A program made the translations under genes and the position numbers. The notes under the pieces are model-generated. The model saw nothing but the letters and a program-made list of their open reading frames with translations, was not told the DNA's origin and did no database searches. Below are positions 28,325 through 35,893 of a DNA stretch of 48,517 nucleotides, one piece after another. The stretch is taken from positions 1 to 48,517 of the forward strand of contig NZ_JACEFC010000019.1 in the NCBI RefSeq assembly GCF_014180715.1. Reading direction: 5' to 3'. Each line of letters starts with the position of its first letter. The first letter of the stretch is position 1. The DNA is from Nocardioides stalactiti (GTDB taxonomy: Bacteria > Actinomycetota > Actinomycetes > Propionibacteriales > Nocardioidaceae).

Positions 28325-29686
28325 TCAGCCGCAGCTGATGGCCGCTGGGTCGATCGCGTCCCGCGTCGCGACCGGGTCGGTGTCGGCACCGCAGTCGACG
28401 CGGGTGTCCTTCTCGCCGTCCTTGGCGATCACGGTGTCGGAACCGGTGCTCCCCGAGTGCCAGTCCGCGCCGGGCCCGCCGAGCAGGTAGTCGTTGGCCG
28501 CCCCGCCGTTGAGCACGTCGTCGGCCGCGCCCCCGCAGAGCCGGTCGGCGCCCGCGTTCCCGTTGATGGTGTCGGCGCCGCCCTGTCCGAGGATCGTGTC
28601 GCCCGCGCCGGTGCCGTTGATCGTGTCAGCCCCGTTGGTCCCGATGATCGTCGGGACCCGGCCGCCACAGAGGTTCCGCTTCCCGGCCATGAGGAACGAC
28701 CAGATCCGCGACTCCTGGCCGCTGATCACGTGTCCGCCGTTCGTGACGAGGATGAGCTGGTAGCTGGCGCACGCGGCGCCGTGGCCGCTGAGGTCGTAGA
28801 CCCTCGCCGTTCGACCGGACACCGTGTAGGTCTGTTTCAGCACCCCGTTGTTGGGACCGCCGGTCTGGTCGGTGAAGCAGCCGTGCTGGCGCGCCCAGTA
28901 CTGCATCGGCCAGAACACCCGCCAGTCGACGTCCCAGTCCACAGGGTTGTGGTACGCCGCCGTCGGCGGCGGAGCGACGGCGGCGTCGTTGGTGCCGTGG
29001 AGGTGGATCATCCGCGCGGAGCTGGCGTGCCGCACCGGGTCGCTGTTCTCCGCGCACTCCGGGTCGTCGCCCTGGCAGTAGACGAGGCCCGCGTTGACGG
29101 CGACGCCGGCGATCAGGTCACGGGTCGAGCTCCGCATCAGCAGGTAGTACGGCATGAACGCGCCGCGCGACGAGCCGCCGACGAAGATCCGCGCCTTGTC
29201 GACCGACGCACACGTCCGCAGCTGGGTGATGATGTGGCTGAGGAACTGGCTGTCGTACGGCGTCCCGGGGACGTCGCCGGCCCGGTGGTTCCACGTCTGG
29301 TTCGTGCCGTTGGGCGTGACGATGATGGCCCCGGACGGGTCGGTCGACGGCCAGAAGGCGCTGGCCCGCCCGGCGCCCGTCCCGCCGTCGCCGTGGAGCC
29401 AGATGAGGACCGGCCGCCCGGTCGCCGGCGCGGCGGTCGACGGGATCCGCCAGTAGTAGGTGTGGGTCGCACCGTCGGAGGTCTGGAGGTTGGTCTGCCC
29501 GGTCCCGGCCCCACTGCCGCAGACGGCGGGGGCGAGCCTCGACGCACGCTCGGACGCGGGCTCGGGAACAGCGACCGCCGCCGGTGGCGCGGCCGCCGAC
29601 GGACTCGACGTCGGGGCGGCGAGCGTGGCGGCGCCCGCCAGGGCGGCCGAGGCGAGGGCCGCGAGGCGGTGCGCGGGTCGTGGCAT
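28325..29686 (-). CDS. Secreted alpha/beta hydrolase (esterase/PHB depolymerase-like) with RTX-like C-terminus
   Basis: 453 residues with a signal peptide. The hydrolase part has LIWLHGDGG (oxyanion region), the nucleophile elbow GSSRG with Ser173, and NGGHVIS containing the probable catalytic His near residue 315. It resembles feruloyl esterase/PHB-depolymerase-type secreted esterases. Residues ~340-420 contain GADTINGTGAGDTILG-type glycine/aspartate nonapeptides, as in haemolysin-type calcium-binding repeats. ATG 29686 has GGGGGGA upstream. It probably acts outside the cell on a polyester or ester-linked polymer; calcium would stabilise the tail. Confidence 0.85.
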   Translation of the reverse strand: MPRPAHRLAALASAALAGAATLAAPTSSPSAAAPPAAVAVPEPASERASRLAPAVCGSGAGTGQTNLQTSDGATHTYYWRIPSTAAPATGRPVLIWLHGDGGTGAGRASAFWPSTDPSGAIIVTPNGTNQTWNHRAGDVPGTPYDSQFLSHIITQLRTCASVDKARIFVGGSSRGAFMPYYLLMRSSTRDLIAGVAVNAGLVYCQGDDPECAENSDPVRHASSARMIHLHGTNDAAVAPPPTAAYHNPVDWDVDWRVFWPMQYWARQHGCFTDQTGGPNNGVLKQTYTVSGRTARVYDLSGHGAACASYQLILVTNGGHVISGQESRIWSFLMAGKRNLCGGRVPTIIGTNGADTINGTGAGDTILGQGGADTINGNAGADRLCGGAADDVLNGGAANDYLLGGPGADWHSGSTGSDTVIAKDGEKDTRVDCGADTDPVATRDAIDPAAISCG

Positions 29687-29794
29687 GGGAGTCCCCCCGG
29701 GGAGGTGCGGGTGCTGGCGACGCTAGGCCACGGGCGAGCCCGGTCGCGGCGAAATCGCAGGACCTTTACCCACCTCCGTCGGTACCGTCGCCTG

Positions 29795-30262
29795 GTGATC
29801 GACGACGTCACCCCGGACGCGGCCGAGGCGCTCCTCGCGGCGGCCCGGCTGCTGCACGACTTCAACGCCGAGTACGACGAGCCGGCCCCGGAGCCGGAGG
29901 TCCTCGCGGGTTTCCTCCGCGCGCGCCTCGCCGACGGCGGCACGATCCTGCTCCTCGCCAGGGACGACGCGGGCGACCCGGTCGGCGTCGCCGCGGTCCG
30001 GCTCCAGCGGTCGTTGTGGAGCGACGCGTTCGAGGCGTACCTGGCCGAGCTGTACGTCGTACCGCCGCGGCGTGGGGAGGGCTTCGGGCGTGCCCTCCTG
30101 GCGGCGGTGCTGGACGGCTCCCGCGCGGCGGGTGCCGACTACGTCTTCCTGGTCACCAGCGAGGAGGACGTCTCCGCCCAGCGCGCCTACGAGGCCGCGG
30201 GCTTCCGCCGTACCGAGGCCGAAGGCGGCCCGACGATGTGGGCCTACGAGCAGGAGCTCTGA
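29795..30262 (+). CDS. GNAT-family N-acetyltransferase
   Basis: 155 residues. The acetyl-CoA binding region reads LYVVPPRRGEGFGRALLAA (motif A, R-x-x-G-x-G/A), preceded by strand GVAAVRLQRSL and followed by a motif-B segment VTSEEDVSAQRAYEAAGFRR. GTG 29795 follows TACCGT (29783-29788) by 6 nt; the open frame upstream belongs to antisense shadow. The substrate is not predictable. Confidence 0.9.
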   Translation: MIDDVTPDAAEALLAAARLLHDFNAEYDEPAPEPEVLAGFLRARLADGGTILLLARDDAGDPVGVAAVRLQRSLWSDAFEAYLAELYVVPPRRGEGFGRALLAAVLDGSRAAGADYVFLVTSEEDVSAQRAYEAAGFRRTEAEGGPTMWAYEQEL

Positions 30263-30287
30263 CGCGGCGCCCGCCACAACGCACGAG

Positions 30288-30342
30288 GACAAGTGAGAAC
30301 AACGCTGGATTTATTCTCACTTATCAGGATAAGTGAGAATAA
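30288..30342. repeat. Operator-like palindrome and extra half-site upstream of fic
   Basis: TTATTCTCACTTATC (30311-30325) and GATAAGTGAGAATAA (30328-30342) form a perfect 15-bp inverted repeat with a 2-bp spacer. A third copy, GACAAGTGAGAACAA (30288-30302), matches 13 of 15 bases in the same orientation as the right arm. The AT-rich block is unlike its surroundings and sits between the GNAT gene and the Fic reading frame. Confidence 0.95.
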
Positions 30343-31425
30343 CTACCGCCCGACATCGCCACCCTGGTTCCTGCGCTGCCGAACGATCTCCTGGCCGAGT
30401 GCGATCGTGCCGTTCGTGCCATCGCGGCCGTCGACGCCACCCGCGGCGAGCACCTGCGTCCGCTGACCACTCTGCTGCTCCGGGCCGAGTCCGTCGCGTC
30501 CTCGAAGATCGAGCACGAGGAAGCGAGCATCGACGACTTCGCGCGCGCCCTCCACGGCGTCCGAGCCAACAGCTCCGCGACCGCGATGGTGGCCGCCGCA
30601 GGCGCGATGGACCGCCTTCTCGCCGGCCGGCTCTCCGTGTCCGCGATCACCGACGCCCACCGACGGCTGATGACGGACGACGCTGCCGAGCAGCCGTACG
30701 CCGGCCGGTGGCGCGACGTCCAGAACTGGATCGGCGGGTCGGACCACTCCCCGCGCAACGCGCTCTACGTCCCTCCGCCGCCCGACCTCGTCGGCCCCAG
30801 GATGGCCGATCTCCTGACCTTCGCCACCCGCGACGACGTACCCGTCGTCGGACAAGCGGCGATCGCCCACGCCCAGTTCGAGTCGATCCACCCCTTCACC
30901 GACGGCAACGGACGGGTGGGGCGCGCCGTCGCCGCTGCCGTCCTCCGCCAACGCGGCGTGGCACGGCGGGTCGTCATCCCGATCGCGTCGGCACTCGTCG
31001 CCCGTCGCGACCACTACTTCGCGACCCTCGGCGACTACCGCGCAGGGGACGCGGGCCCGATCATCCGCGCGTTCGCGCGGTCCGCGACGGTGGCCGCCGA
31101 GGAGGCGGCCGTCACCGCCGACCGACTCGCCGAGATGCCCGCCGACTGGCGCAGCCGCGCCGGAGAGCCGCGGGCCGGGAGCGCCGCCGCGGTGGTGCTC
31201 GACTCCCTCACCGCCGTACCGGTCCTGACCGCCGACGACATCGAGCAACGCCTGGGGCTCACGACGGCCGCCTCCTACCGGGCGATCGAGCGGCTCGCCA
31301 CCACCGGGGTCATCGCACCGCTCACCCAGCGCACCCGCAACCAGATCTGGGGCGCCAGCGACCTGCTCGCCGAGCTCGACGACCTCGGCAGCCGGATCGC
31401 CGCCCGCGCGGTCGAAGCCCTCTGA
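30343..31425 (+). CDS. Fic-family protein with C-terminal winged helix; 5' end lacks a start (possible frameshift)
   Basis: Coding signal runs from about 30352, with a Fic_N-like stretch (RAESVASSKIEHEEASI, whose Ser-x-x-x-Glu resembles the inhibitory motif), then the AMPylation motif HPFTDGNGRVGR, and a C-terminal winged-helix part (VLTADDIEQRLGL). The frame is closed by TAA at 30340 and has no ATG/GTG/TTG before ATG 30586, which would delete the N-terminal helix bundle. A one-base loss in the C-run near 30346-30351 would join it to a frame starting at GTG 30293 inside the first operator copy. Either a pseudogene or a non-canonical start. Fic enzymes transfer AMP to target proteins. Confidence 0.72.
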   Translation, partial: LPPDIATLVPALPNDLLAECDRAVRAIAAVDATRGEHLRPLTTLLLRAESVASSKIEHEEASIDDFARALHGVRANSSATAMVAAAGAMDRLLAGRLSVSAITDAHRRLMTDDAAEQPYAGRWRDVQNWIGGSDHSPRNALYVPPPPDLVGPRMADLLTFATRDDVPVVGQAAIAHAQFESIHPFTDGNGRVGRAVAAAVLRQRGVARRVVIPIASALVARRDHYFATLGDYRAGDAGPIIRAFARSATVAAEEAAVTADRLAEMPADWRSRAGEPRAGSAAAVVLDSLTAVPVLTADDIEQRLGLTTAASYRAIERLATTGVIAPLTQRTRNQIWGASDLLAELDDLGSRIAARAVEAL

Positions 31426-31448
31426 CTCCGTGCCGCTATCGTGCGGCC

Positions 31449-31628
31449 GTGGGATCCCGACAGGTCAAGGTGCCGATGCTCGTCGTGGCGCTGTTGTGCC
31501 TCGTGGCGGCGCTGGCCGGCGCCGCGCTGCTCTTCTCCGACGGCGGCCAGCCCGTCGGGTTCGCCCTGCTCGGCTTCTTCGGCGCGGGCGCCTTCGTGCT
31601 CGGACGCAAGGCACTCGGCCTTGGTTGA
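31449..31628 (+). CDS. Small membrane protein
   Basis: 59 residues, GTG start at 31449, 6 nt after TATCGT (31437-31442). Two predicted hydrophobic helices (VPMLVVALLCLVAALAGAAL and GFALLGFFGAGAFVLG) are joined by a short SDGGQP loop. No ribosome binding site, consistent with leaderless expression. It overlaps the start of the following lipoprotein gene by 8 bp if the TTG there is used. Function unknown. Confidence 0.65.
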   Translation: MGSRQVKVPMLVVALLCLVAALAGAALLFSDGGQPVGFALLGFFGAGAFVLGRKALGLG

Positions 31629-32208
31629 GCGCTCGGGGACCGGGCGCCGACGGACGCGGGTGGCTGTCGTCGCCCTCTCCCTGCTCCTCGTCGCCTGCAG
31701 CGACGGGGACGATGACACCGACGCGAGCGACTCCCCGTCGACCGAGAGGCCCGCACCGGGCGTCGTGGTCGTCCACGACCCGGTCGGCGACACCCAGGAT
31801 GCCGGCGGCGACCCGGTCAACATCGATGTCGAGAAGACGCGGATCGAGTACGACGAGCGCGGTCTCGTCATCGAGGTGGTCTACACCGAGCCGCTCGAGC
31901 CGGCCTCGGGTCCCGCCGAGCTCATCATCCAGGTCAACTCGAAGAGCTCCTTCGACGACAAGGTCCTCAAGTGGGCCGACGGCGACCGTCCCTGGATCGC
32001 CGGCGAGGACGGCGTCCGCACCGGCTGCCGCCCCGCCGCGAAGGTCGACCGGAAGGAAGGCATCGTCGTCCTCACGATCCCGCCGACCCGACGCTGCCTC
32101 GACGACCTTCCTCAGGAGGTCGAGGTCTCTCCCATGGCATGGCGCGGCAACAGCCAGGACGACCTCGAGAACGTGACGGTCCGCCTGCCCCGGAGCGCGC
32201 GGAACTAG
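31621..32208 (+). CDS. Lipoprotein of unknown function
   Basis: 195 residues if TTG 31621 is the start; GTG 31660 would give 182 and still retain the signal peptide. VAVVALSLLLVAC is a clear lipoprotein signal (lipidated Cys before SDGDDD). The mature part has two cysteines (GCRPAA, RRCLDD) and a beta-rich pattern beginning VVVVHDPVGDTQDAGGD. It overlaps the small membrane protein gene, so the two are probably expressed together. I do not recognise the fold. Confidence 0.75.
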   Translation: MVERSGTGRRRTRVAVVALSLLLVACSDGDDDTDASDSPSTERPAPGVVVVHDPVGDTQDAGGDPVNIDVEKTRIEYDERGLVIEVVYTEPLEPASGPAELIIQVNSKSSFDDKVLKWADGDRPWIAGEDGVRTGCRPAAKVDRKEGIVVLTIPPTRRCLDDLPQEVEVSPMAWRGNSQDDLENVTVRLPRSARN

Positions 32209-32229
32209 CCCCGGGCGACGGGGGGATCC

Positions 32230-33489
32230 TCACCGCCGTCGATGGAAGCGGATGTCGCCGTTGCTGAGGATCTCGTAGCTGAATCGTCGGTCGTGGAACC
32301 GGTGGTGGTGCCACACGCAGGCCAGCACCCCGTCGCCGAGGTCGGTCTTGCCGCCCTCGGACCAGGGCTTGAGATGGTGGGCCTCGCACCACGTCGCGGG
32401 AATCGTGCAGCCCTCGGCGCGACACCGTTGGTCGCGCAGCCGCATCGCCTTGTGCTGGGCTCGGGAGTAGAGCCGCTTGCTGCGGCCGAGGTCGAGGATC
32501 TCGCCCTCCCCGCCGAGAACGACGGGGATGATCCGGGCGCTGCACGCCAACCGGCGGATCGCAGAGGCGGACAGGTTGTCACCGGCGGACAGGTCCGCGT
32601 CGATCAAGCCACCGGTGGCCAGGTCGGCGGTGAGCGACTCCACCGAGACGGTCACCATCACGGTCGTCGCGTCGCCACCATGAACCGGGAGCTGCCTCGG
32701 GTCAAGGTGCTCCAGCAGGCCGCAGAACGCCTGCCCGAGCTTGCGCGAGTGCGGGATCCGGTCCTCCTCGCCGCCCAGCGCATCGGCACTCTTGCGCGGA
32801 GAGGCGAAGGCCTCGAGGTAGGTCAGCAACCGGGCCATCAGGGCCTCCGGGATCACGATCCGTCCGCGGCTGGTGCCGTCGCCGAGGTTGCGGTAGCTGA
32901 ACCGCGTCTTCTCCCACGCGGACCGCTCCTCCTCCTCCAACCGGCGAGCCTCCTCAGCCTCGGCGATCTCCGGGGCGACCACGTGCAACAGATGGCGCAC
33001 GATCCGGCGCAGCTCGGCCGGACGGTGGACCGCCGCCAGACCGACCAGGTGCTCCTCTGCCCGTGCGATCACGTCGAGACCGACGTGGGTAGGGAGCGCC
33101 TCCAGGCCCGCGACCATCACCCGCGCCTGCTCCAACGACACCGCGCCCGAGGCCATCCCGGCCTGGACCCGCTGCCAGCGCGACGCGACCGCCACCGCCA
33201 GGTGGGCCTCAGCGCGGGACGCTCCGACGTCGGCCTGGGTCTGGAAGGCCAGCCACCCCGCCACGTCGCGGGCCGCATCCGCATCGGCCACCTCGCCGCA
33301 CTCGGCGACCACCCGCAACCGCAGCTCGGCCACTCGCCGCGCCACCTTCTCCAACGCCACCACCGCCGCCCGCTTGTCCGCCGGCGAGGCATACACCGGC
33401 TGGGCGTCGACGACCTCGTCCAACGCAGCCAGCATCGACTCCGCGCACGCCACGATCGGATGCTGCGGCGACACAGGCTGAGCAACCAC
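32230..33489 (-). CDS. DUF222/13E12-family HNH endonuclease-like protein
   Basis: 419 residues. The N-terminal two thirds are the helical DUF222 region (13E12 repeat family of actinobacteria), rich in Ala/Arg/Glu. The C-terminus contains the HNH nuclease motif CRAEGCTIPATWCEAHHLKP...WHHHRFHDRR, with zinc Cys ligands and the catalytic His. These genes are multicopy and mobile-looking in many actinobacteria, and some mycobacterial members are induced by DNA damage. GTG 33489 has GAGGGG 5 nt upstream. A LexA-like box lies about 100 bp upstream. Confidence 0.92.
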   Translation of the reverse strand: MVAQPVSPQHPIVACAESMLAALDEVVDAQPVYASPADKRAAVVALEKVARRVAELRLRVVAECGEVADADAARDVAGWLAFQTQADVGASRAEAHLAVAVASRWQRVQAGMASGAVSLEQARVMVAGLEALPTHVGLDVIARAEEHLVGLAAVHRPAELRRIVRHLLHVVAPEIAEAEEARRLEEEERSAWEKTRFSYRNLGDGTSRGRIVIPEALMARLLTYLEAFASPRKSADALGGEEDRIPHSRKLGQAFCGLLEHLDPRQLPVHGGDATTVMVTVSVESLTADLATGGLIDADLSAGDNLSASAIRRLACSARIIPVVLGGEGEILDLGRSKRLYSRAQHKAMRLRDQRCRAEGCTIPATWCEAHHLKPWSEGGKTDLGDGVLACVWHHHRFHDRRFSYEILSNGDIRFHRRR

Positions 33490-33584
33490 GACGACCCCTC
33501 ACGAGCACGGCGAACAACGACGATGAAGCCGGTTGCCTGGTGCCGGGGAGTCCTAGAACTGAATCTCGTGGACGGCTACCGCCA

Positions 33585-33600
33585 TCGTACATATGTTCGA
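33585..33600 (-). promoter_or_regulatory. LexA-like SOS box upstream of the DUF222 gene
   Basis: Minus strand TCGAAC-ATAT-GTACGA differs by one base from the actinobacterial SOS box TCGAAC-N4-GTTCGA. It lies about 100 bp upstream of GTG 33489, in a plausible promoter position. It fits the known DNA-damage regulation of some 13E12-family genes. Confidence 0.6.
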
Positions 33601-33667
33601 ACGCGGAGTCCAGGGCGCCCGCAAGAATCTCCCGATCGCTACGGGGCGGTCGCCACGACGTTGGCGG

Positions 33668-34084
33668 TCAGGCGCCGGCCAGGTCGGCCGCCGGCTCCGC
33701 CTCGCGTCGACCGCGGTAGGTGCTGACGAAGTCGACCCGGAGCCACTTCGAGAACGGGTCGCAGGCCTCCGTCAACAGCTCCTCGGCCACCTCGGGCGGG
33801 GTCTCGGTCGGGATCTGCACCAGGCGACAGGTCGACCGGTCGCTCAGCACGAGGATCAAGGTCCGGGTGCGGTACTCCGCGGGCACCCGGGCCTCGCTCT
33901 GGTCCCAGTCGTCGCTGATGTAGGCGTAACGCGTGATGGTCGGGAGCCCGGCCGGCCAGCGCTGGACCAGGTCGAGCACCTCGTTGGACACCCCGGCCCC
34001 GGACGGCCACCAGCCGCCGCCGTAGGGACGCCGTGTCAGGTCCTTCGGTTGGAGACGAAGAGACGGTGCTGCGATGGTGGCCAT
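33668..34084 (-). CDS. DUF5994 family protein
   Basis: 138 residues. The N-terminal PSLRLQPKDLTRRPYGGGWWP and VLDLVQRWPAGLPTITRYAYI match the DUF5994 family of small actinobacterial proteins of unknown function. ATG 34084 is preceded by GGAGAGG. The last ~50 residues (VDFVSTYRGRREAEP) are more variable. It borders the left end of the integrative element but keeps chromosomal codon use, so it is host sequence. Confidence 0.75.
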   Translation of the reverse strand: MATIAAPSLRLQPKDLTRRPYGGGWWPSGAGVSNEVLDLVQRWPAGLPTITRYAYISDDWDQSEARVPAEYRTRTLILVLSDRSTCRLVQIPTETPPEVAEELLTEACDPFSKWLRVDFVSTYRGRREAEPAADLAGA

Positions 34085-34175
34085 GACGGCCTCTCCGGTC
34101 GCCTATTCACCGCGCGGCCTGAGGGCGCGCCGGAGACGACAGCACTCTCGACAGTACCACCGTGAAAATGACCCC

Positions 34176-34208
34176 GGCCCCGGTCTCCGTGAGACGGAGA
34201 TCGGGGCC
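34176..34208 (-). terminator. Displaced terminator of tRNA-Leu
   Basis: Arms 34176-34190 and 34194-34208 form a 15-bp stem with one G-U pair and a GAG loop. In the minus direction it is followed by a short T-rich run (ATTTTC). It lies just past the orphan tRNA 3' half, so it was probably the tRNA gene's terminator before the element inserted. Confidence 0.8.
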
Positions 34209-34211
34209 GAT

Positions 34212-34269
34212 CTGGTGTCCGAGGGGGGACTTGAACCCCCACGCCCTAATACGGGCACTAGCACCTCAA
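34212..34269. repeat. Left attachment site (orphan 3' half of tRNA-Leu)
   Basis: 58 bp identical to 44234-44291. It contains the tRNA from the anticodon loop to CCA but lacks the 5' half, so it cannot be a functional tRNA. It marks the left chromosomal boundary of the integrative element. Confidence 0.95.
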
Positions 34270-34562
34270 TGCAGATAGGACGTGATCTCAGGTCGTCGGC
34301 CAGGTCCGACAATGGTTCCGCGTCTCGGATGCGGTCGTCCCTGTGGTCCTGAGTTGTCCACGTTGGTACGGATTCTGTGACATCCCCGTGACACTGGAGG
34401 CCCCCGGTCTCCCGATTCCCCGGCGCGCCTGTCCGCGCTGTTCGCTGGGCGTTCCGTCAACCAGGCATGGTCTGCGCCAGACTTTTCGTTTACAGATTTC
34501 GTTCGGGTGCCGAGGACGTCGACAGGCATCATGGCCCGGTCCGGATCCATCGAGGAGGTCCC
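34270..34562 (+). other. Non-coding left flank and leader of the cargo operon
   Basis: About 290 bp between the att core and the first cargo gene. Besides the candidate arm sites I see an AT-rich stretch around 34482-34504 (ACTTTTCGTTTACAGATTTC) that probably holds the cargo promoter, and GAGGAGG at 34552-34558, the ribosome site of the first cargo gene. No convincing ORF. Confidence 0.5.
34377..34393 (+). promoter_or_regulatory. Candidate integrase arm sites, left end
   Basis: GTGACA occurs at 34377-34382 and 34388-34393, 11 bp apart, about 110 bp inside the left att core. The same hexamer pair occurs near the right core. Pairs of direct repeats on both flanks of a core are typical arm-type sites of tyrosine recombinases. 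Confidence 0.45.
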
Positions 34563-35885
34563 GTGTTCCCTGAACCGCTTCCGCTGCTACGCACCGGCGT
34601 CGTCGGCAACTTCCAGATGCTTGCCGACCCTCCACGCGAGGAGTACTTCGACGGGCACGTTCAACTCGGCCCCGATGCTGCCGTCATCGCCGTATTGGCC
34701 GGTACGGAAAAGGACCCGGGAGCCAAGTGGGTCGACGATCTGTCCAACAGCAATACCGTCTTCGGCATCACCGAGGCCGGAACAGTTCTCGCGCCGATCC
34801 GGTCCTACCGTCGCAGTTCGACGCACGGTGAAGTGCGCGCCGAGGTTGTGCGTTGGCACGCCAGCAACATGTTGATCAACGCCCCGCACGAAGAGGTGGA
34901 CGACGACACCGTTGCCGCAACGAAACTGTTCTACCTCGGCCTCGGTTCATGGTCTGGCCGTCCCGGACACGTGGACGAGCCGATCAGCGACGACGGCGAG
35001 CCAGGCTGGCGCATCGAGGTGCGCAGCGAGCAGGAGCGAAACGTTTCGCTCGACGCGGACTTCAACCTGACGATCGAGCACGGATGGACCCTTACTGGAC
35101 CGCCCGATATCCGGTCCATTAGTCGACCGCTCAAGATCGGGTTCCGGTCCAACCATCGTCGGCCCCTCTCCGAACATGTCGTCCGCCTCGATGCCGTTCA
35201 CGGACTGCTGTCCGTGGCGCACTGGAAGCCCGTGACTGCGGCCACGGGGATCGCTCAACTCGACCCGGACTCGCGCAAGCGTGCGGTGCTTTGGGACGAC
35301 ACGATGACGAACGAAACAGTCGAGCCGGACTCGAACGAGTTCCCAATTTTCACGCTCGCTGACATCAACGACCTCGAAGGTCTCGCGGCCTGGGTGACGA
35401 TCTGCCTGACCCGACCCCGCGCCGTCACGCCGATCGTCCGACACCGCCTGTTCCAGAACCAGACACCTGAGTCTCGACTCCTCTCTACGGCTGCCGCGTT
35501 CGAGTACTGGACTGCCAGTAACGCTCGCAACCCGAAGGCCCGATGGGCAAGGAAGGTCCGCGAGCACCGGGTGCCCAGCGCGATCAGTGCATCTGTGAGC
35601 GACAACTGGTCGAATTGGATCGGCGACGCTAGTCGGTGGGCCGAGTTGTTTTATGGCACCTACATCCAGTTGAAGCACACAGCGCAGGCGGCGGACCTAG
35701 ACGTTGTTGACGCGCTGGAGTATTCGGGTCGCTGGCTGCTGACGGCCTCGATCCTCGACCAGTGCGCAGGTTCGTCTGCCCCGTCCGAGCGGATCTTCTC
35801 GGGGAACGGTCTGCGATACCCAGCACCGAACCGCGTGCGCGCTGTGCTCGACCACGCCCCGATCCCGTCGACCGCGCATCGTTGA
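34563..35885 (+). CDS. ApeA-like anti-phage effector candidate
   Basis: 440 residues. The N-terminal ~270 residues are beta-rich, beginning VVGNFQMLADPPREEYFDGHV and then VFGITEAGTVLAPIRSYRRS, the style of the ApeA N-terminal domain. The C-terminus, from SRLLSTAAAFEYWT through WAELFYGTYIQLKHT (His372) to WLLTASILDQ, reads like an ApeA-type HEPN helical domain, except that the usual Arg five residues before the His is replaced by Tyr or Thr. I took GTG 34563, preceded by GAGGAGG, over an upstream GTG. Codon use is clearly less GC-biased than the chromosome. It is 8 bp upstream of a second HEPN-type gene. Family assignment is by eye and should be tested. Confidence 0.6.
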   Translation: MFPEPLPLLRTGVVGNFQMLADPPREEYFDGHVQLGPDAAVIAVLAGTEKDPGAKWVDDLSNSNTVFGITEAGTVLAPIRSYRRSSTHGEVRAEVVRWHASNMLINAPHEEVDDDTVAATKLFYLGLGSWSGRPGHVDEPISDDGEPGWRIEVRSEQERNVSLDADFNLTIEHGWTLTGPPDIRSISRPLKIGFRSNHRRPLSEHVVRLDAVHGLLSVAHWKPVTAATGIAQLDPDSRKRAVLWDDTMTNETVEPDSNEFPIFTLADINDLEGLAAWVTICLTRPRAVTPIVRHRLFQNQTPESRLLSTAAAFEYWTASNARNPKARWARKVREHRVPSAISASVSDNWSNWIGDASRWAELFYGTYIQLKHTAQAADLDVVDALEYSGRWLLTASILDQCAGSSAPSERIFSGNGLRYPAPNRVRAVLDHAPIPSTAHR

Positions 35886-35893
35886 GGGCTGTC

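Noticed and set aside
34213..34269. A second functional tRNA-Leu
   Set aside because: Only the half from the anticodon loop to CCA is present; the 5' half is missing, so this is an att remnant.
34266..34550. 94-residue minus-strand ORF at the left end of the element
   Set aside because: No start signal, no motif, and it overlaps the att and leader region; probably chance.
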